A DNA stretch of 64,000 nucleotides, from positions 1 to 64,000 of the forward strand of contig NZ_BMQK01000014.1 of the NCBI RefSeq assembly GCF_014648075.1, written 5' to 3'. A program made the position numbers and the translations under genes. Below, in pieces: positions 19,775-28,863 of this stretch. Below the pieces are notes generated by a model that searched no databases, was not told the DNA's origin, and saw nothing but the letters and a program-made list of their open reading frames with translations. Within the stretch, counting starts at the first letter, position 1; the number at the start of each line of letters is the position of its first letter. The DNA is from Streptomyces ruber. GTDB taxonomy: Bacteria; Actinomycetota; Actinomycetes; Streptomycetales; Streptomycetaceae.

Positions 19775-21829
19775 ATGGCACGCCGTACCCGCAGCAGACG
19801 GCTCCTCGGGGCCGCCGCCCTCACCGCCCTGGCCACCTCGGCCACCCTGGTCACCGCCCCCTCGCCCGAGGCCCGGGCGGTGACGGCCGAGACCGCCGCC
19901 GTCACCGTCCGGCCCGACCCCTCCTACCAGCAGGAGCGGTTCGAGGGCTGGGGGACGAGCCTCGTCTGGTTCGCCAACGCCACCGGCGACTACCCGGACG
20001 AGATACGCGAGAAGCTCGCCGGGCTCCTCTTCGGCGACGACGGCCTCGCCCTGAACATCGCCCGCTACAACGTCGGCGGCGGCAACGCGCCCGACGTGCG
20101 GGACTACCTGCGCGCCGGCGGCGCCGTCGAGGGCTGGTGGCGGGCGCCCGAGGGCACCACCCGCGAGGACACCGACTGGTGGAGCGCGGACGACCCGGCC
20201 GACTGGAACGAGGACGCCGACGCCACCCAGCGCTGGTGGGTGGACCGCATCAAGAAGGACATCACCCACTGGGAGACCTTCAGCAACTCACCGCCCTGGT
20301 TCATGACCGAGAGCGGCTACGTCTCCGGCGGTTTCAACGCCACCGACGACCAGCTGAAGACCGAATCGATCGACGACTTCGCCGCGTACCTGGCGGGCGT
20401 CACCAAGCGGCTGGAGAAGGCGCACGGGATCGAGGTCGACACCGTCGACCCGTTCAACGAGCCCAACACCAACTACTGGAGCACCCGCCTCGGCGCCGAC
20501 GGCGAGCCCGTCGGCGGCCGGCAGGAGGGCGCCCACATGGGTCCCGAACTCCAGCAGAAGGTGATCAAGGCCCTGGCGCCCGCCCTGAAGAAGGCGAGGA
20601 CCAAGGCGGAGATCTCCGCGATGGACGAGACCAACCCGGGCATCTTCGCGCAGAACTGGACCGCCTACGCCCCCGAGGTCCGCGACCTCGTCGGGCAGAT
20701 GAACGTCCACACCTACGGCACCGGGCAGCGCACCACCGTCCGCGACCTGGCCAAGGCCGCGGACAAGCCGCTGTGGATGAGCGAGGTCGAGGGCGACTGG
20801 GGCGACGGGCAGAGCTTCACCGACATGCGGCCGGGCCTCGGCCTCGCCCAGCGCATCGTGGACGACCTGCGGGAGCTCGAACCGCGCGCCTGGGTGTTCT
20901 GGCAGCCCGTCGAGGACTACGACAACATGAAGCCCGGCGGCGAGTCGGAGAAGGGCGGCAACTGGGGCAGCATCCAGCTCCCGTTCGACTGCACCGACGA
21001 GGACACCCTGGAGACCTGCCCCATCTACACGAACACCAAGTTCGACACCGCCCGCAACTTCACTCACTTCATCCAGCCCGGCGACCGGCTGATCAAGGTG
21101 GACGACACCTCCAGCGCCGCCGCCGTGACGAAGGACGGCAAGGGCGCCTCCCTCGTCCACGTCAACGGCACCACCGAGGCCCGTACGGTCACCGTCGACC
21201 TGTCCAGGTTCCGGACCATCAGCCGGAACGCCACCGTCACCCCCGTCGTGACCAGCGCCGACGGCAAGCTCGAACGGCACCGGGCGATCAAGGTCGAGGA
21301 CCGCGCGGCCACCTTCACCGTGCCCGCCCAGTCGGTGACGTCCTTCGTCGTCGAGGGCGTGTCCGGGGTGGCGGAGGACGCCCCGCTGCTGCGCAAGGGC
21401 CACACGTACACCCTGACCGGCGTGCAGAGCGGCAAGGCGCTCACGGTCGCGGACGACGGCAGCGGCCTGGTGATCAAGGCAGCCGCCGAGGACACCGCCG
21501 AGCGGTCCGGCCGGTGGCGGCTCGCTTCCGTCGGCAAGGACGCGGGCGTCCTCCAGCGGTACGTCTTCACGAACGCGGCCGACGGCGAGCGGCTGGCCGT
21601 CCGCGACGGCGCCGCCGTGGCCGAGCCCGACCGGGGCCGGCGCGACGCGGCCGCCCAGTGGCTCCTGTCGACCACCGGTGACGGCACGTACACCCTCGTC
21701 AACGCCGGCACGGGACAGCTCCTGGAGGTCGGCGGCCAGGCCACGCACGAGGGCGCGGCCGTCACCGTGTGGCAGCCCAACTCCGGCGCCAACCAGCGCT
21801 GGCGGATCGTGGACGTCACGCGGAAGTAG
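19775..21829 (+). CDS. Secreted GH30 endo-beta-1,6-galactanase-like enzyme with ricin domain
   Basis: A 684-residue secreted glycosidase. A Tat-like signal peptide (MARRTRSRRLLGAAALTA) is followed by a GH30 barrel starting YQQERFEGWGTSLVWFA. The probable acid/base is Glu229 in DPFNEPNTNYW and the nucleophile Glu337 in PLWMSEVEGDWG. A beta domain (about 450-535) and a C-terminal ricin-type beta-trefoil (about 545-684, with GTGQLLEVGG and WQPNSGANQRWRI) follow. The architecture resembles the characterised endo-beta-1,6-galactanase of S. avermitilis acting on arabinogalactan proteins. With the GH42 and importer it suggests type II galactan use. Substrate is inference; secretion and fold are clear. 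Confidence 0.9.
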   Translation: MARRTRSRRLLGAAALTALATSATLVTAPSPEARAVTAETAAVTVRPDPSYQQERFEGWGTSLVWFANATGDYPDEIREKLAGLLFGDDGLALNIARYNVGGGNAPDVRDYLRAGGAVEGWWRAPEGTTREDTDWWSADDPADWNEDADATQRWWVDRIKKDITHWETFSNSPPWFMTESGYVSGGFNATDDQLKTESIDDFAAYLAGVTKRLEKAHGIEVDTVDPFNEPNTNYWSTRLGADGEPVGGRQEGAHMGPELQQKVIKALAPALKKARTKAEISAMDETNPGIFAQNWTAYAPEVRDLVGQMNVHTYGTGQRTTVRDLAKAADKPLWMSEVEGDWGDGQSFTDMRPGLGLAQRIVDDLRELEPRAWVFWQPVEDYDNMKPGGESEKGGNWGSIQLPFDCTDEDTLETCPIYTNTKFDTARNFTHFIQPGDRLIKVDDTSSAAAVTKDGKGASLVHVNGTTEARTVTVDLSRFRTISRNATVTPVVTSADGKLERHRAIKVEDRAATFTVPAQSVTSFVVEGVSGVAEDAPLLRKGHTYTLTGVQSGKALTVADDGSGLVIKAAAEDTAERSGRWRLASVGKDAGVLQRYVFTNAADGERLAVRDGAAVAEPDRGRRDAAAQWLLSTTGDGTYTLVNAGTGQLLEVGGQATHEGAAVTVWQPNSGANQRWRIVDVTRK

Positions 21830-21919
21830 ACCGGTCGCAGACCACGCCGTCCGCCCCGTGACCGTCACGGGGCGGACAGCGGCACGTTTCTCCCCCGGTG
21901 ATGCGGGGACGCGGTGGTC

Positions 21920-22891
21920 ATGGTGCAGATCGGATACACGATGATGACGGAGCAAGCCGGACCCCGTGACCTCGTCGACCATGTCGTCGGCGCGGAGGAG
22001 GCCGGTTTCGACTTCTCGGTGACGAGTGACCACTACTTCCCCTGGCTGCGGTCCCAGGGGCACTCGCCCTACGCGTGGACCGTGCTGGGCGCGGCGGCCC
22101 AGGCCACCTCTCGCATCCCGCTGATGACGTACGTGACCTGCCCGACGTTCCGCTACCACCCCGCCGTCGTGGCGCAGAAGGCCGCGACGCTGCAGCTGCT
22201 CTCCGAGGGCAGGTTCCGCCTCGGCCTCGGCTCCGGGGAGAACCTCAACGAGCACGTCGTGGGCCGCGGCTGGCCGGCGGCCGACGTGCGGCACGAGATG
22301 TTCACGGAGGCCGTGGAGATCATCCGCGCGCTGTTCGAGGGCAAGCACGTCACCTACCACGGCAAGCACTACGACGTGGACTCGGCCAAGCTGTGGGACC
22401 TGCCCGACGCGCCGCCGCCCATCGGCATGGCCGTCTCCGGCGAGCAGTCCTGCCGCCTCGCCGGCCGCCTGGCCGACCTGGTCATCGCCACCGAGCCCAA
22501 GCAGGAGCTGATCGAGGCGTTCGACCGGCACGGGGGAGCGGGCAAGGCCCGGGTCGGGCAGCTGCCGGTCTGCTACGACACCGACCGCGACGCGGCGATC
22601 GCCCGCGCCCACGACCAGTTCCGCTGGTTCGGCAGCGGCTGGAAGGTGAACTCCGAGCTGCCGCACCCGGACTCCTTCGACGCGGCCACGCAGTACGTGA
22701 CGCGGGACGACGTCGCCGAGTCCATTCCCTGCGGTGACGACGTCGACGCGTTCGTGGAGGCGGTGCGGCCGTACGTCGAGGCCGGGTTCACCGAGGTCGC
22801 GCTGGTGCAGATCGGCGGGGAGCACCAGCGGCCCTACCTGGAGTGGTCGGAGAAGACGCTGCTGCCCGCGCTGCGGGACGCCTTCGCCTGA
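21920..22891 (+). CDS. LLM-class F420-dependent oxidoreductase
   Basis: A 323-residue luciferase-like monooxygenase-fold protein (MVQIGYTMMTEQAGPRDLVD, FDFSVTSDHYFPWL, QATSRIPLMTYVTCP, GRFRLGLGSGENLNEHVVG), the glucose-6-phosphate-dehydrogenase-like F420 branch common in actinobacteria. The signature SGENLNEH and the dispersed His residues fit F420 binding; the substrate is unknown. An in-frame GTG at 21914 is an alternative start; the ATG has CGGGGACG at better spacing. It lies 90 bases after the GH30 gene but ends in its own strong terminator and may not belong to the sugar operon. Confidence 0.9.
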   Translation: MVQIGYTMMTEQAGPRDLVDHVVGAEEAGFDFSVTSDHYFPWLRSQGHSPYAWTVLGAAAQATSRIPLMTYVTCPTFRYHPAVVAQKAATLQLLSEGRFRLGLGSGENLNEHVVGRGWPAADVRHEMFTEAVEIIRALFEGKHVTYHGKHYDVDSAKLWDLPDAPPPIGMAVSGEQSCRLAGRLADLVIATEPKQELIEAFDRHGGAGKARVGQLPVCYDTDRDAAIARAHDQFRWFGSGWKVNSELPHPDSFDAATQYVTRDDVAESIPCGDDVDAFVEAVRPYVEAGFTEVALVQIGGEHQRPYLEWSEKTLLPALRDAFA

Positions 22892-22902
22892 GCGCACCAC
22901 GT

Positions 22903-22938
22903 GCAGGGGCCCCGGCCAGGTGTGGCCGGGGCCCCTGC
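22903..22938 (+). terminator. Strong 16-bp terminator hairpin
   Basis: GCAGGGGCCCCGGCCA (22903-22918) and its exact complement (22923-22938) flank a 4-base loop, 12 bases after the oxidoreductase stop and before the stop of the minus-strand gene at 22981. It can serve both directions. Confidence 0.9.
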
Positions 22939-22980
22939 TGCAGTCGCCGGATTCACATCGGGCGAGGTGCGGCGCGGGAG

Positions 22981-23298
22981 TCAGTCGTGGTCGCCGCCGC
23001 GCTCGAGCTCGAAGCCGCCGGTCTTCTCGAACTTCCCGCCACCGGCGTGGGTCAGCCCGTAGGGGCCGCCGATGTTGAAGAAGTGGCCGTGCTCGCCGCG
23101 GCGACCGTAGTGGCCCTCGACCTCCCAGCCGTCGTCATCACCGTCGCCGAGCCACCCGTGGCCCTTGCCGTCGTGGTTGCCCGAGTACCCGGAGTCCCTC
23201 CCGTGGGGGCCGTCGGTCGCGGCCGCGGTACCCGCTCCTCCCACTATGGCAACGGCGGCTGCCAGAACAGTTGCTCCCACAAGACGACGAACGCGCAT
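22981..23298 (-). CDS. Small secreted Gly/Asp/His-rich protein
   Basis: A 105-residue exported protein. The signal peptide is MRVRRLVGATVLAAAVAIV with probable cleavage after AAA near residue 27; the mature 78 residues are hydrophilic and dominated by Gly, Asp and His (GKGHGWLGDGDDDGWEVEGH, RRGEHGHFFNIGG). There is no Cys, no repeat of chaplin or rodlin type and no LPXTG motif. Metal binding or a surface role is conceivable but unsupported. The ATG follows CAGGAGGCGCAC, an excellent ribosome site. Monocistronic, convergent to the oxidoreductase gene. I do not recognise the family. Confidence 0.8.
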   Translation of the reverse strand: MRVRRLVGATVLAAAVAIVGGAGTAAATDGPHGRDSGYSGNHDGKGHGWLGDGDDDGWEVEGHYGRRGEHGHFFNIGGPYGLTHAGGGKFEKTGGFELERGGDHD

Positions 23299-23546
23299 GT
23301 GCGCCTCCTGATTTAACTCTGTCTGCAACCCGTTGTTCCAGACATCTCAGACATTCCACACATCGCGGACGTCTTACGCATGCTTCTCGCCCGGCCACTC
23401 GAAAGGGGTCCCGGGGACGGAGCGCAGCGGAGCAGAGGATGCATTCCGCACGGCTCCCCGTGACAATCCGCCGCCGCCCGGACGGGTGCCCGTGGCATGG
23501 TGCGCGAGGGGCCCTCGGACGGGCGTCGCTGAGCCGTCCGGGCGCG

Positions 23547-24116
23547 TCAGCAGGCCTCGGGGAAGTCGTCGGGGGACTCGGCGGCGGAGGGCGTGGCGAG
23601 CACCGACAGGAGCTGGGCGCGGTGCAGTTCGGCCACCGGGGCCAACAGGTCCGGATGGCGCAGCAGGACGGCGGCCCGCCGGTCGTGCTCGTCCGGTGCC
23701 ACCAGACGGCGGAACTCGACGGCCAGACCGTCCAGATGCTCGGTCGTGCCGAGGGCGGTGACCGCGGCGGCGGCCAGCGCGGGAGCGCCGAGGAGGGAGG
23801 CGGCCCAGCTCGCGACGACCTCGTCGACCCAGGTACGCCAGGCGGAGTCGGCCTCCCGGTCCCCGCCCCCGGTCCCGCCGTGCGCGGGGCCGTCGGAGCC
23901 GGTGATCCAGTCGAGGCGCGCGGAGCCCCCCGGGCCGGCCACCGCCACGAGCGCGGCGTCCATGGACGTCGGGTAGCGCAGCCAGGCGGCGACCGTCACG
24001 GCCTGCCGGACCTGTGCCTCGCAGAGCGCGGACGCCAGCACGCCGCCGCCCGTCGGATAGGCACGGGTGAGCCAGCGGGTGGTCGCCGCTATGAGGAAGG
24101 AGAGATCTGTGGGCAC
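23547..24116 (-). CDS. Hypothetical Ala/Leu-rich protein
   Basis: A predicted 189-residue soluble, mostly helical protein (VPTDLSFLIAATTRWLTRAY, then CEAQVRQAVTVAAWLRYPTS, and a Leu-rich C-terminal half). Codon third positions are G/C-rich as in real genes here. The GTG at 24116 has no visible ribosome site and could be leaderless; the open frame extends further upstream, but that part is low-complexity Arg/Pro sequence. No domain recognised. Its identity as a gene rests on codon pattern and composition only. Confidence 0.5.
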   Translation of the reverse strand: MPTDLSFLIAATTRWLTRAYPTGGGVLASALCEAQVRQAVTVAAWLRYPTSMDAALVAVAGPGGSARLDWITGSDGPAHGGTGGGDREADSAWRTWVDEVVASWAASLLGAPALAAAAVTALGTTEHLDGLAVEFRRLVAPDEHDRRAAVLLRHPDLLAPVAELHRAQLLSVLATPSAAESPDDFPEAC

Positions 24117-24577
24117 GTTCGGGCCGTCCGGGTCCAGGGAGGTCCGCCGCCGGCGGACGGAGGGAGCGGGGGAGAGGGGGTGTACCCAAAAAGCTACTGC
24201 GCCGTCGGAGTGGGCGAAATGACCCGGACCACACCGGACGGCGTACTGGTCGCGACCCGCCCGAGATGAGTCATGGACCCGATGGTGTGCGGCTGGTGCG
24301 CCGGGCGAGAGTGGGGTGCGGAAAGACCGGTACGGTGCGGCCCTGTCGACGGGACGCCGGGACCGCGGCGGGCCGGTGTCGTGCGCCCCGGCCGCGCGTG
24401 GTGAACGGAGTACAGCCGATGACAGCTCCCGAGCGGACCGTTCGGCGGCACCCGGCCTCCCGGATCCGGCCGGCGGCGCCGCGACCGTCGCCTCGTCCGC
24501 CGGAACGCCGGGGCCGTGGGGTCCGCCGACCGGAGAGCGGACCTCCTCGCCCGGCGGTTCCGGGTGAAGGAGGACCC
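24117..24577. other. Non-coding stretch between divergent genes
   Basis: About 460 bases between the minus-strand hypothetical and the plus-strand small membrane protein. Open frames here are Arg/Pro/Gly-rich shadows without ribosome sites; I see no terminator or operator I can support. Confidence 0.4.
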
Positions 24578-24874
24578 ATGAAGCGTTCCGACGACCACGA
24601 GACCGTCGCCCCGGACGCGGGGCTGTCCGCCGACGGCCCGCACGCCGCCCGGCCCGTTGCCCCCGGCGGTCCCCGGCTCCCCCGCGAGCACCGGCGTACC
24701 GGAATCCGGCTGGCGCTGGTCCTGGCACTCGCCGCGGTGGTGGCCGGTGCCGTACGCGGACACGGGCTGCTGCTCGCCGCCGGACTGGTGGCCACCAGCG
24801 TCTCGATGGACCTCCTCGGCCGGGCCGACCGCCGGCACCGGGAGGCGCTGCACACCGGCCGCGCGACACCGTGA
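24578..24874 (+). CDS. Small two-helix membrane protein
   Basis: A 98-residue protein with a hydrophilic 42-residue N-terminus and two hydrophobic segments (about 44-59, RLALVLALAAVVAGAV; about 62-77, GLLLAAGLVATSVSMD). GAAGGAGGACCC precedes the ATG. No family recognised. It stands alone, convergent to the antiporter genes. The following 317 bases hold no gene but contain an imperfect direct repeat. Confidence 0.7.
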   Translation: MKRSDDHETVAPDAGLSADGPHAARPVAPGGPRLPREHRRTGIRLALVLALAAVVAGAVRGHGLLLAAGLVATSVSMDLLGRADRRHREALHTGRATP

Positions 24875-24998
24875 GCACCGCGCCCGGGACGGCCCGTGCG
24901 ACGGTGCTCGTGGGAGCGTCACCGCCGCCCGGGCCACGGGCCGGGCCCGCCCGCCCGGCCCGCGCCGCCCCGCGCGGCCGCGGGGAAGGGCGTGCCGG

Positions 24999-25176
24999 GC
25001 GCCGGGTCCGGCGGCGTCCGGCACGGGCCTCCGCCCACGGTGGCGGCGCGGCGCCCGTCCGGTCGGCCCGGAACGGGGTGGGCCGGGTGGCCCGCCGCGT
25101 ACCGCCCGGGCGGCCGTGGGGGAGCGCGCGCCGGGTCCGGCGGCGCTCGGCACGGGCCTCGCCGACGGTGGCGGCG
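24999..25176. repeat. Imperfect ~50-bp direct repeat, intergenic
   Basis: Two related segments (24999-25048 and 25128-25176) share the pattern CGCCGGGTCCGGCGGCG, then CGGCACGGGCCT and ACGGTGGCGGCG, about 129 bases apart. The similarity is incomplete, and the region between the small membrane gene and the antiporter stop otherwise holds nothing recognisable. Confidence 0.55.
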
Positions 25177-25191
25177 TCACGCCCCGTACGG

Positions 25192-26418
25192 TCAGTCCCG
25201 GACTTCGGCCTTCTCCGGTTCCGTGTTCACCGGGCCGGCCTGCGGTGCCGTCGCCGGGGTGCGTCGTGCGGCGAGCCGTGCGGCGATCGGCTGGGTGTAG
25301 CGGGCGGTGAGGGGGCCGAGGATGACCAGGATGAGGACGTAGGCGGTGGCCAGGGGGCCGAGGTCGGGCTCGATGCCGGCCGTGACGGCGAGTCCGGCGA
25401 TGACGATCGAGAACTCGCCGCGCGCCACCAGCGTGCCGCCCGTCCGCCAGCGCCCCTTCACCCCGACACCGGCGCGCTTGGCGGCCCAGTAACCGGTGGC
25501 GATCTTGGTCGCGGCGGTGACGACGGCGAGAGCGAGGGCCGGCAGCAGCACCGGAGGAATGCTGGAGGGGTCGGTGTGCAGGCCGAAGAAGACGAAGAAC
25601 ACCGCGGCGAAGAGGTCACGCAGCGGGGCCAGCAGGTTGTGGGCGCCCTCGGCGACCTCGCCGGACAGGGCGATGCCCACGAGGAAGGCACCGACGGCGG
25701 CCGACACCTGGAGCTGCTGGGCGATGCCCGCGACCAGCAGGGTGAGGCCGAGCACGACCAGGAGCAGCTTCTCCGGGTCGTCGCTGGAGACGAAGCGGGA
25801 GATGAGGCGGCCGTAGCGGACGGCCAGGAACAGCACCAGGCCGGCCACGGACAGCGCGATGGCCAGGGTGACGCTGCCGGAGGCGAGACCGACGCCGGCC
25901 AGCAGCGCGGTGACGATCGGCAGGTACACCGCCATGGCGAGGTCCTCGAGCACCAGGATGCTGAGGATCACCGGGGTCTCGCGGTTGCCCACCCGTCCCA
26001 GATCGTTCATCACCTTGGCGATGACACCGGAGGAGGAGATCCAGGTGACGCCGGCGAGGACGACGGCGGCGACCGGGCCCCAGCCCATCAGCAGCGCCGC
26101 CGCGGCGCCGGGCAGGGCGTTGAGGGCGGCGTCGACGAGGCCGGCGGGGTACTGGGTCTTGAGGTTGGAGACCAGGTCGCTGGCGGTGTACTCGAGGCCG
26201 AGCATGAGCAGCAGCAGTACGACGCCGATCTCGGCGCCGATGGCCACGAACTCCTCGCTGGTGCCCAGCGGGAGGATGCCGCCCTGGCCGAAGGCGAGAC
26301 CGGCCAGGAGGTAGAGGGGTATCGGGGAGAGCTGGAAGCGGGCGGCGAGCCGGCCGAGGAGGCCCAGGCCCAGAATGATGGCGCCGAACTCGATGAGGAA
26401 TATGGCAGTGGAGTGCAT
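25192..26418 (-). CDS. khtU: KhtU-type K+/cation-proton antiporter
   Basis: A 408-residue CPA2 monovalent cation:proton antiporter with about 12-13 membrane helices and no TrkA-N domain. Family signatures include PLYLLAGLAFGQGGILPL, GVVLLLLMLGLEY, the unwound-helix segment TWISSSGVIAKVMNDLG and SAAVGAFLVGIALSG, with VARGEFSIVIAGLA near the end. With the preceding TrkA-C gene (8-base gap) it resembles the Bacillus KhtTU system, in which a cytoplasmic TrkA-C subunit gates the antiporter. In Streptomyces such systems are tied to K+ export and possibly c-di-AMP; the latter is inference. Confidence 0.92.
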   Translation of the reverse strand: MHSTAIFLIEFGAIILGLGLLGRLAARFQLSPIPLYLLAGLAFGQGGILPLGTSEEFVAIGAEIGVVLLLLMLGLEYTASDLVSNLKTQYPAGLVDAALNALPGAAAALLMGWGPVAAVVLAGVTWISSSGVIAKVMNDLGRVGNRETPVILSILVLEDLAMAVYLPIVTALLAGVGLASGSVTLAIALSVAGLVLFLAVRYGRLISRFVSSDDPEKLLLVVLGLTLLVAGIAQQLQVSAAVGAFLVGIALSGEVAEGAHNLLAPLRDLFAAVFFVFFGLHTDPSSIPPVLLPALALAVVTAATKIATGYWAAKRAGVGVKGRWRTGGTLVARGEFSIVIAGLAVTAGIEPDLGPLATAYVLILVILGPLTARYTQPIAARLAARRTPATAPQAGPVNTEPEKAEVRD

Positions 26419-26426
26419 ACGGTGGC

Positions 26427-26912
26427 CTACTCCTGTCCGAGTATCTCGGCGGCGGCCTGCACGCCTTCCCGGGTTCCGATCACGATGAGGATGTCGCCGC
26501 CCGCGAGACGGAAGTCGGGGGTGGGGGAGGGGATCGCCTCGGCCCGGCGCAGCGCCGCCACGATGGACGCGCCGGTGCGGGTACGGATCTGCGTCTCGCC
26601 CAGCACCCGCCCGTTCCAGTGGGACACCGAGGACAGCTCGATCCGCTCCGCGACCAGACCCAGGTCCGTGGTGCTCAGCAGGCTCGGACTGTGGTGGTCC
26701 GGCAGCAGCGCGTCGATCAGCGAGTCGGCCTCGTTGCTGGTCAGCCGCAGCGAGTGGGCGCAGGCGTCGGGGTCGTCGGCACGGTAGAAGTTCACCGTGC
26801 GGGCACCATCCCGGTGTGCGATCACCGACAGGTGCCGGTGCTCACGCGTGGTGAGGTCGTACTGCACACCGATGCCCGGCAGCGGCGTGGTGCTCATCCG
26901 TGGAGCGGGCAC
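26427..26912 (-). CDS. khtT: KhtT-type TrkA-C regulatory subunit
   Basis: A 161-residue soluble protein. Residues 10-75 form the KhtT N-terminal domain (LPGIGVQYDLTTREHRHLSV); residues 80-158 are a TrkA-C (RCK_C) domain (ELSSVSHWNGRVLGETQIR, then GGDILIVIGTREGVQAA), which binds ligands and gates the partner antiporter. The GTG at 26912 is preferred to the ATG at 26897 because AAAGGGGGATGG lies at correct spacing in front of it. It is first gene of a two-gene operon with the antiporter and divergent from the histidine kinase. Confidence 0.9.
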   Translation of the reverse strand: MPAPRMSTTPLPGIGVQYDLTTREHRHLSVIAHRDGARTVNFYRADDPDACAHSLRLTSNEADSLIDALLPDHHSPSLLSTTDLGLVAERIELSSVSHWNGRVLGETQIRTRTGASIVAALRRAEAIPSPTPDFRLAGGDILIVIGTREGVQAAAEILGQE

Positions 26913-27139
26913 AGCCCATCCCCCTTTGTATCGTTCTGCTCCTGAGACGGCCGCCGGGTCCTCCCGCGGTGCGGGGCGAAGCGGCCGACCGCACATGTTG
27001 CCACCTGCGCCTGAACGGGCAACATGGGTGTCAGCACGGATGGACGGCGGGCTCCGGCGGCGGGGATGATGTCCGGCTGAACGTCTTCTTCGCAGGTCAC
27101 GGCAGGACAGGTCCGGCAGCAGGTGGGCGGGGAGAGTGG

Positions 27140-28201
27140 ATGCGGGAGCCCACCCGGAAAGGCGGACGGATGTCGTTGTCGCGGTCGTTGCGGTCTCCGT
27201 TGTCGTTGTACTGGCGGATCTTCCTGCTCAACGCGGCCGTCCTGGTGGTCGCGGTGCTCCTGCTGCTCGGCCCCGTCACGGTCTCCACCCCCGTCCTGCA
27301 CGGCGAGGCGCTCGTGCTCGGCGTGGGACTGGCCGCGATGCTCGTCGCCAACGCCGCCCTGCTGCGGGTCGGACTGGCCCCGCTGCAACGGCTCGCCCGC
27401 GCCATGGCCACCGCGGACCTCCTCAGGCCCCGCAGCCGCCCGGCGGTCACCGGCCACGGCGAGATCGCCGAGCTGACGGCCTCCTTCAACGCCATGCTCG
27501 ACCGCCTGGAGTCCGAGCGCGCCACCAGCAGCGGCCGTGTCCTCACCGCGCTGGAGGGTGAGCGGCGGCGCATCGCCCAGGAGCTGCACGACGAGATCGG
27601 ACAGACCCTCACCGCCGTGCTGCTGCAGATGAAGCACACGACGGACCGGGCCCCCGCCCCCGTGCGCGAGGACCTCACACAGGTGCAGGAGGCCGTCCGC
27701 AGCAGCCTGGAGGAGATCCGCCGCATCGCCCGCCGGCTGCGCCCCGGTGTGCTCGAGGAACTCGGCCTGCACAGCGCGCTGCGGGCGCTCGCCGCGGAGT
27801 TCACGACGCCCGGCCTCGACGTACGGCCCCACATCGATCCCGGACTGCCGGCCCTCGACCAGGACACCGAGCTGGTCTTCTACCGGGTCGCCCAGGAGTC
27901 CCTCACCAACGTCGCCCGCCACTCCGGCGCCGGCCGCGCCGAACTGCGGCTGCGCTCCCTCCCGCACGGCGGCGTGGGCCTGCTCGTCCGTGACGACGGC
28001 AAGGGCGTCGGCGGCGCGGCCGAGGGCGCCGGCATCCGCGGCATGCGCGAACGCGCCCTCCTGATCGGCGCCGACCTCACCGTCGCGGCACGCCGCGGCG
28101 GAGGCACCGAGGTCCGGCTGGAGATCACCGGACCCCAGGGCCCCCAGGGTTACCGAGACAGCAGCAGCGAAGAACACGGAGCCGAGGAACAGACCCGATG
28201 A
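27140..28201 (+). CDS. NarX/DesK-type sensor histidine kinase
   Basis: A 353-residue kinase. Two membrane helices (about 24-42 and 54-73) enclose a very short external loop, then a HAMP domain (about 74-125), a HisKA_3 dimerisation domain with the phosphorylated His in RRIAQELHDEIGQTL, and an HATPase domain (FYRVAQESLTNVARHSGAG, VRDDGKGV, GIRGMRERA). The tiny extracellular loop suggests intramembrane or cell-envelope sensing. The ATG at 27140 follows GGGGAGAGTGG; the ATG at 27170 is an alternative. Its stop overlaps the response-regulator start by 4 bases. Confidence 0.93.
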   Translation: MREPTRKGGRMSLSRSLRSPLSLYWRIFLLNAAVLVVAVLLLLGPVTVSTPVLHGEALVLGVGLAAMLVANAALLRVGLAPLQRLARAMATADLLRPRSRPAVTGHGEIAELTASFNAMLDRLESERATSSGRVLTALEGERRRIAQELHDEIGQTLTAVLLQMKHTTDRAPAPVREDLTQVQEAVRSSLEEIRRIARRLRPGVLEELGLHSALRALAAEFTTPGLDVRPHIDPGLPALDQDTELVFYRVAQESLTNVARHSGAGRAELRLRSLPHGGVGLLVRDDGKGVGGAAEGAGIRGMRERALLIGADLTVAARRGGGTEVRLEITGPQGPQGYRDSSSEEHGAEEQTR

Positions 28202-28863
28202 CCGCACCTGTGACCGCACCCGTGCGCATCCTGCTCGCCGACGACCACGCCCTCGTGCGCCGCGGAGTGCGGCTCATCCTCGACAGCGAACCCGACCTGA
28301 CGGTCGTGGCCGAGGCCGACGACGGCGCCGAGGCGGTCGCACTGGCCCGCACCACCCCGGTGGACCTGGCCATCCTGGACGTCGCCATGCCCCGCGCCAC
28401 CGGGCTGCAGGCGGCCCGCGAGCTGTCCCGCATCCGCCCCGAGGTGCAGATCCTCATCCTGACCATGTACGACAACGAGCAGTACTTCTTCGAGGCGCTC
28501 AAGGCGGGGGCCAGCGGGTACGTCACCAAGTCGGTCGCCGACCGCGACCTGGTCGAGGCCTGCCGCGCCGCCGTACGGGGCGAGCCCTTCATCTACCCGG
28601 GGGCGGAGACCACCCTCATCCGCAAGTACCTGGACCGGGCGCGCCAGGGCGACGCCCTGCCCGCCAGGCCGATCACGGAACGCGAGGAGGAGATCCTCAA
28701 GCTCGTCGCCGAGGGCCACACCTCGAAGGAGATCGGCGACATCCTGTTCATCAGCATCAAGACCGTCGAACGCCACCGCGCGAACCTCCTGCAGAAGCTC
28801 GGTCTGCGCGACCGTCTGGAGCTGACCCGCTACGCCATCCGCGTCGGCCTGATCGAGCCGTGA
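28198..28863 (+). CDS. NarL/FixJ-type response regulator
   Basis: A 221-residue regulator: receiver domain (about 8-125) with the phosphoacceptor Asp in LAILDVAMPRATG, the acidic pair in ILLADDHALV and Lys in GYVTKSVADRD, then a LuxR-type helix-turn-helix (about 155-215; ITEREEEILKLVAEGHTSKE, KTVERHRANLLQKLGL). It is the cognate partner of the overlapping histidine kinase. No target site could be assigned. Confidence 0.95.
   Translation: MTAPVTAPVRILLADDHALVRRGVRLILDSEPDLTVVAEADDGAEAVALARTTPVDLAILDVAMPRATGLQAARELSRIRPEVQILILTMYDNEQYFFEALKAGASGYVTKSVADRDLVEACRAAVRGEPFIYPGAETTLIRKYLDRARQGDALPARPITEREEEILKLVAEGHTSKEIGDILFISIKTVERHRANLLQKLGLRDRLELTRYAIRVGLIEP

Noticed and set aside
20288..22900. 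870-codon minus-strand frame opposite the GH30 and LLM genes
   Set aside because: Shadow; no motif, and the plus-strand products have intact catalytic motifs.
24871..26787. 638-codon plus-strand frame opposite the KhtTU-type genes
   Set aside because: Antisense shadow with no motifs; the antiporter and TrkA-C subunit on the minus strand are clear.
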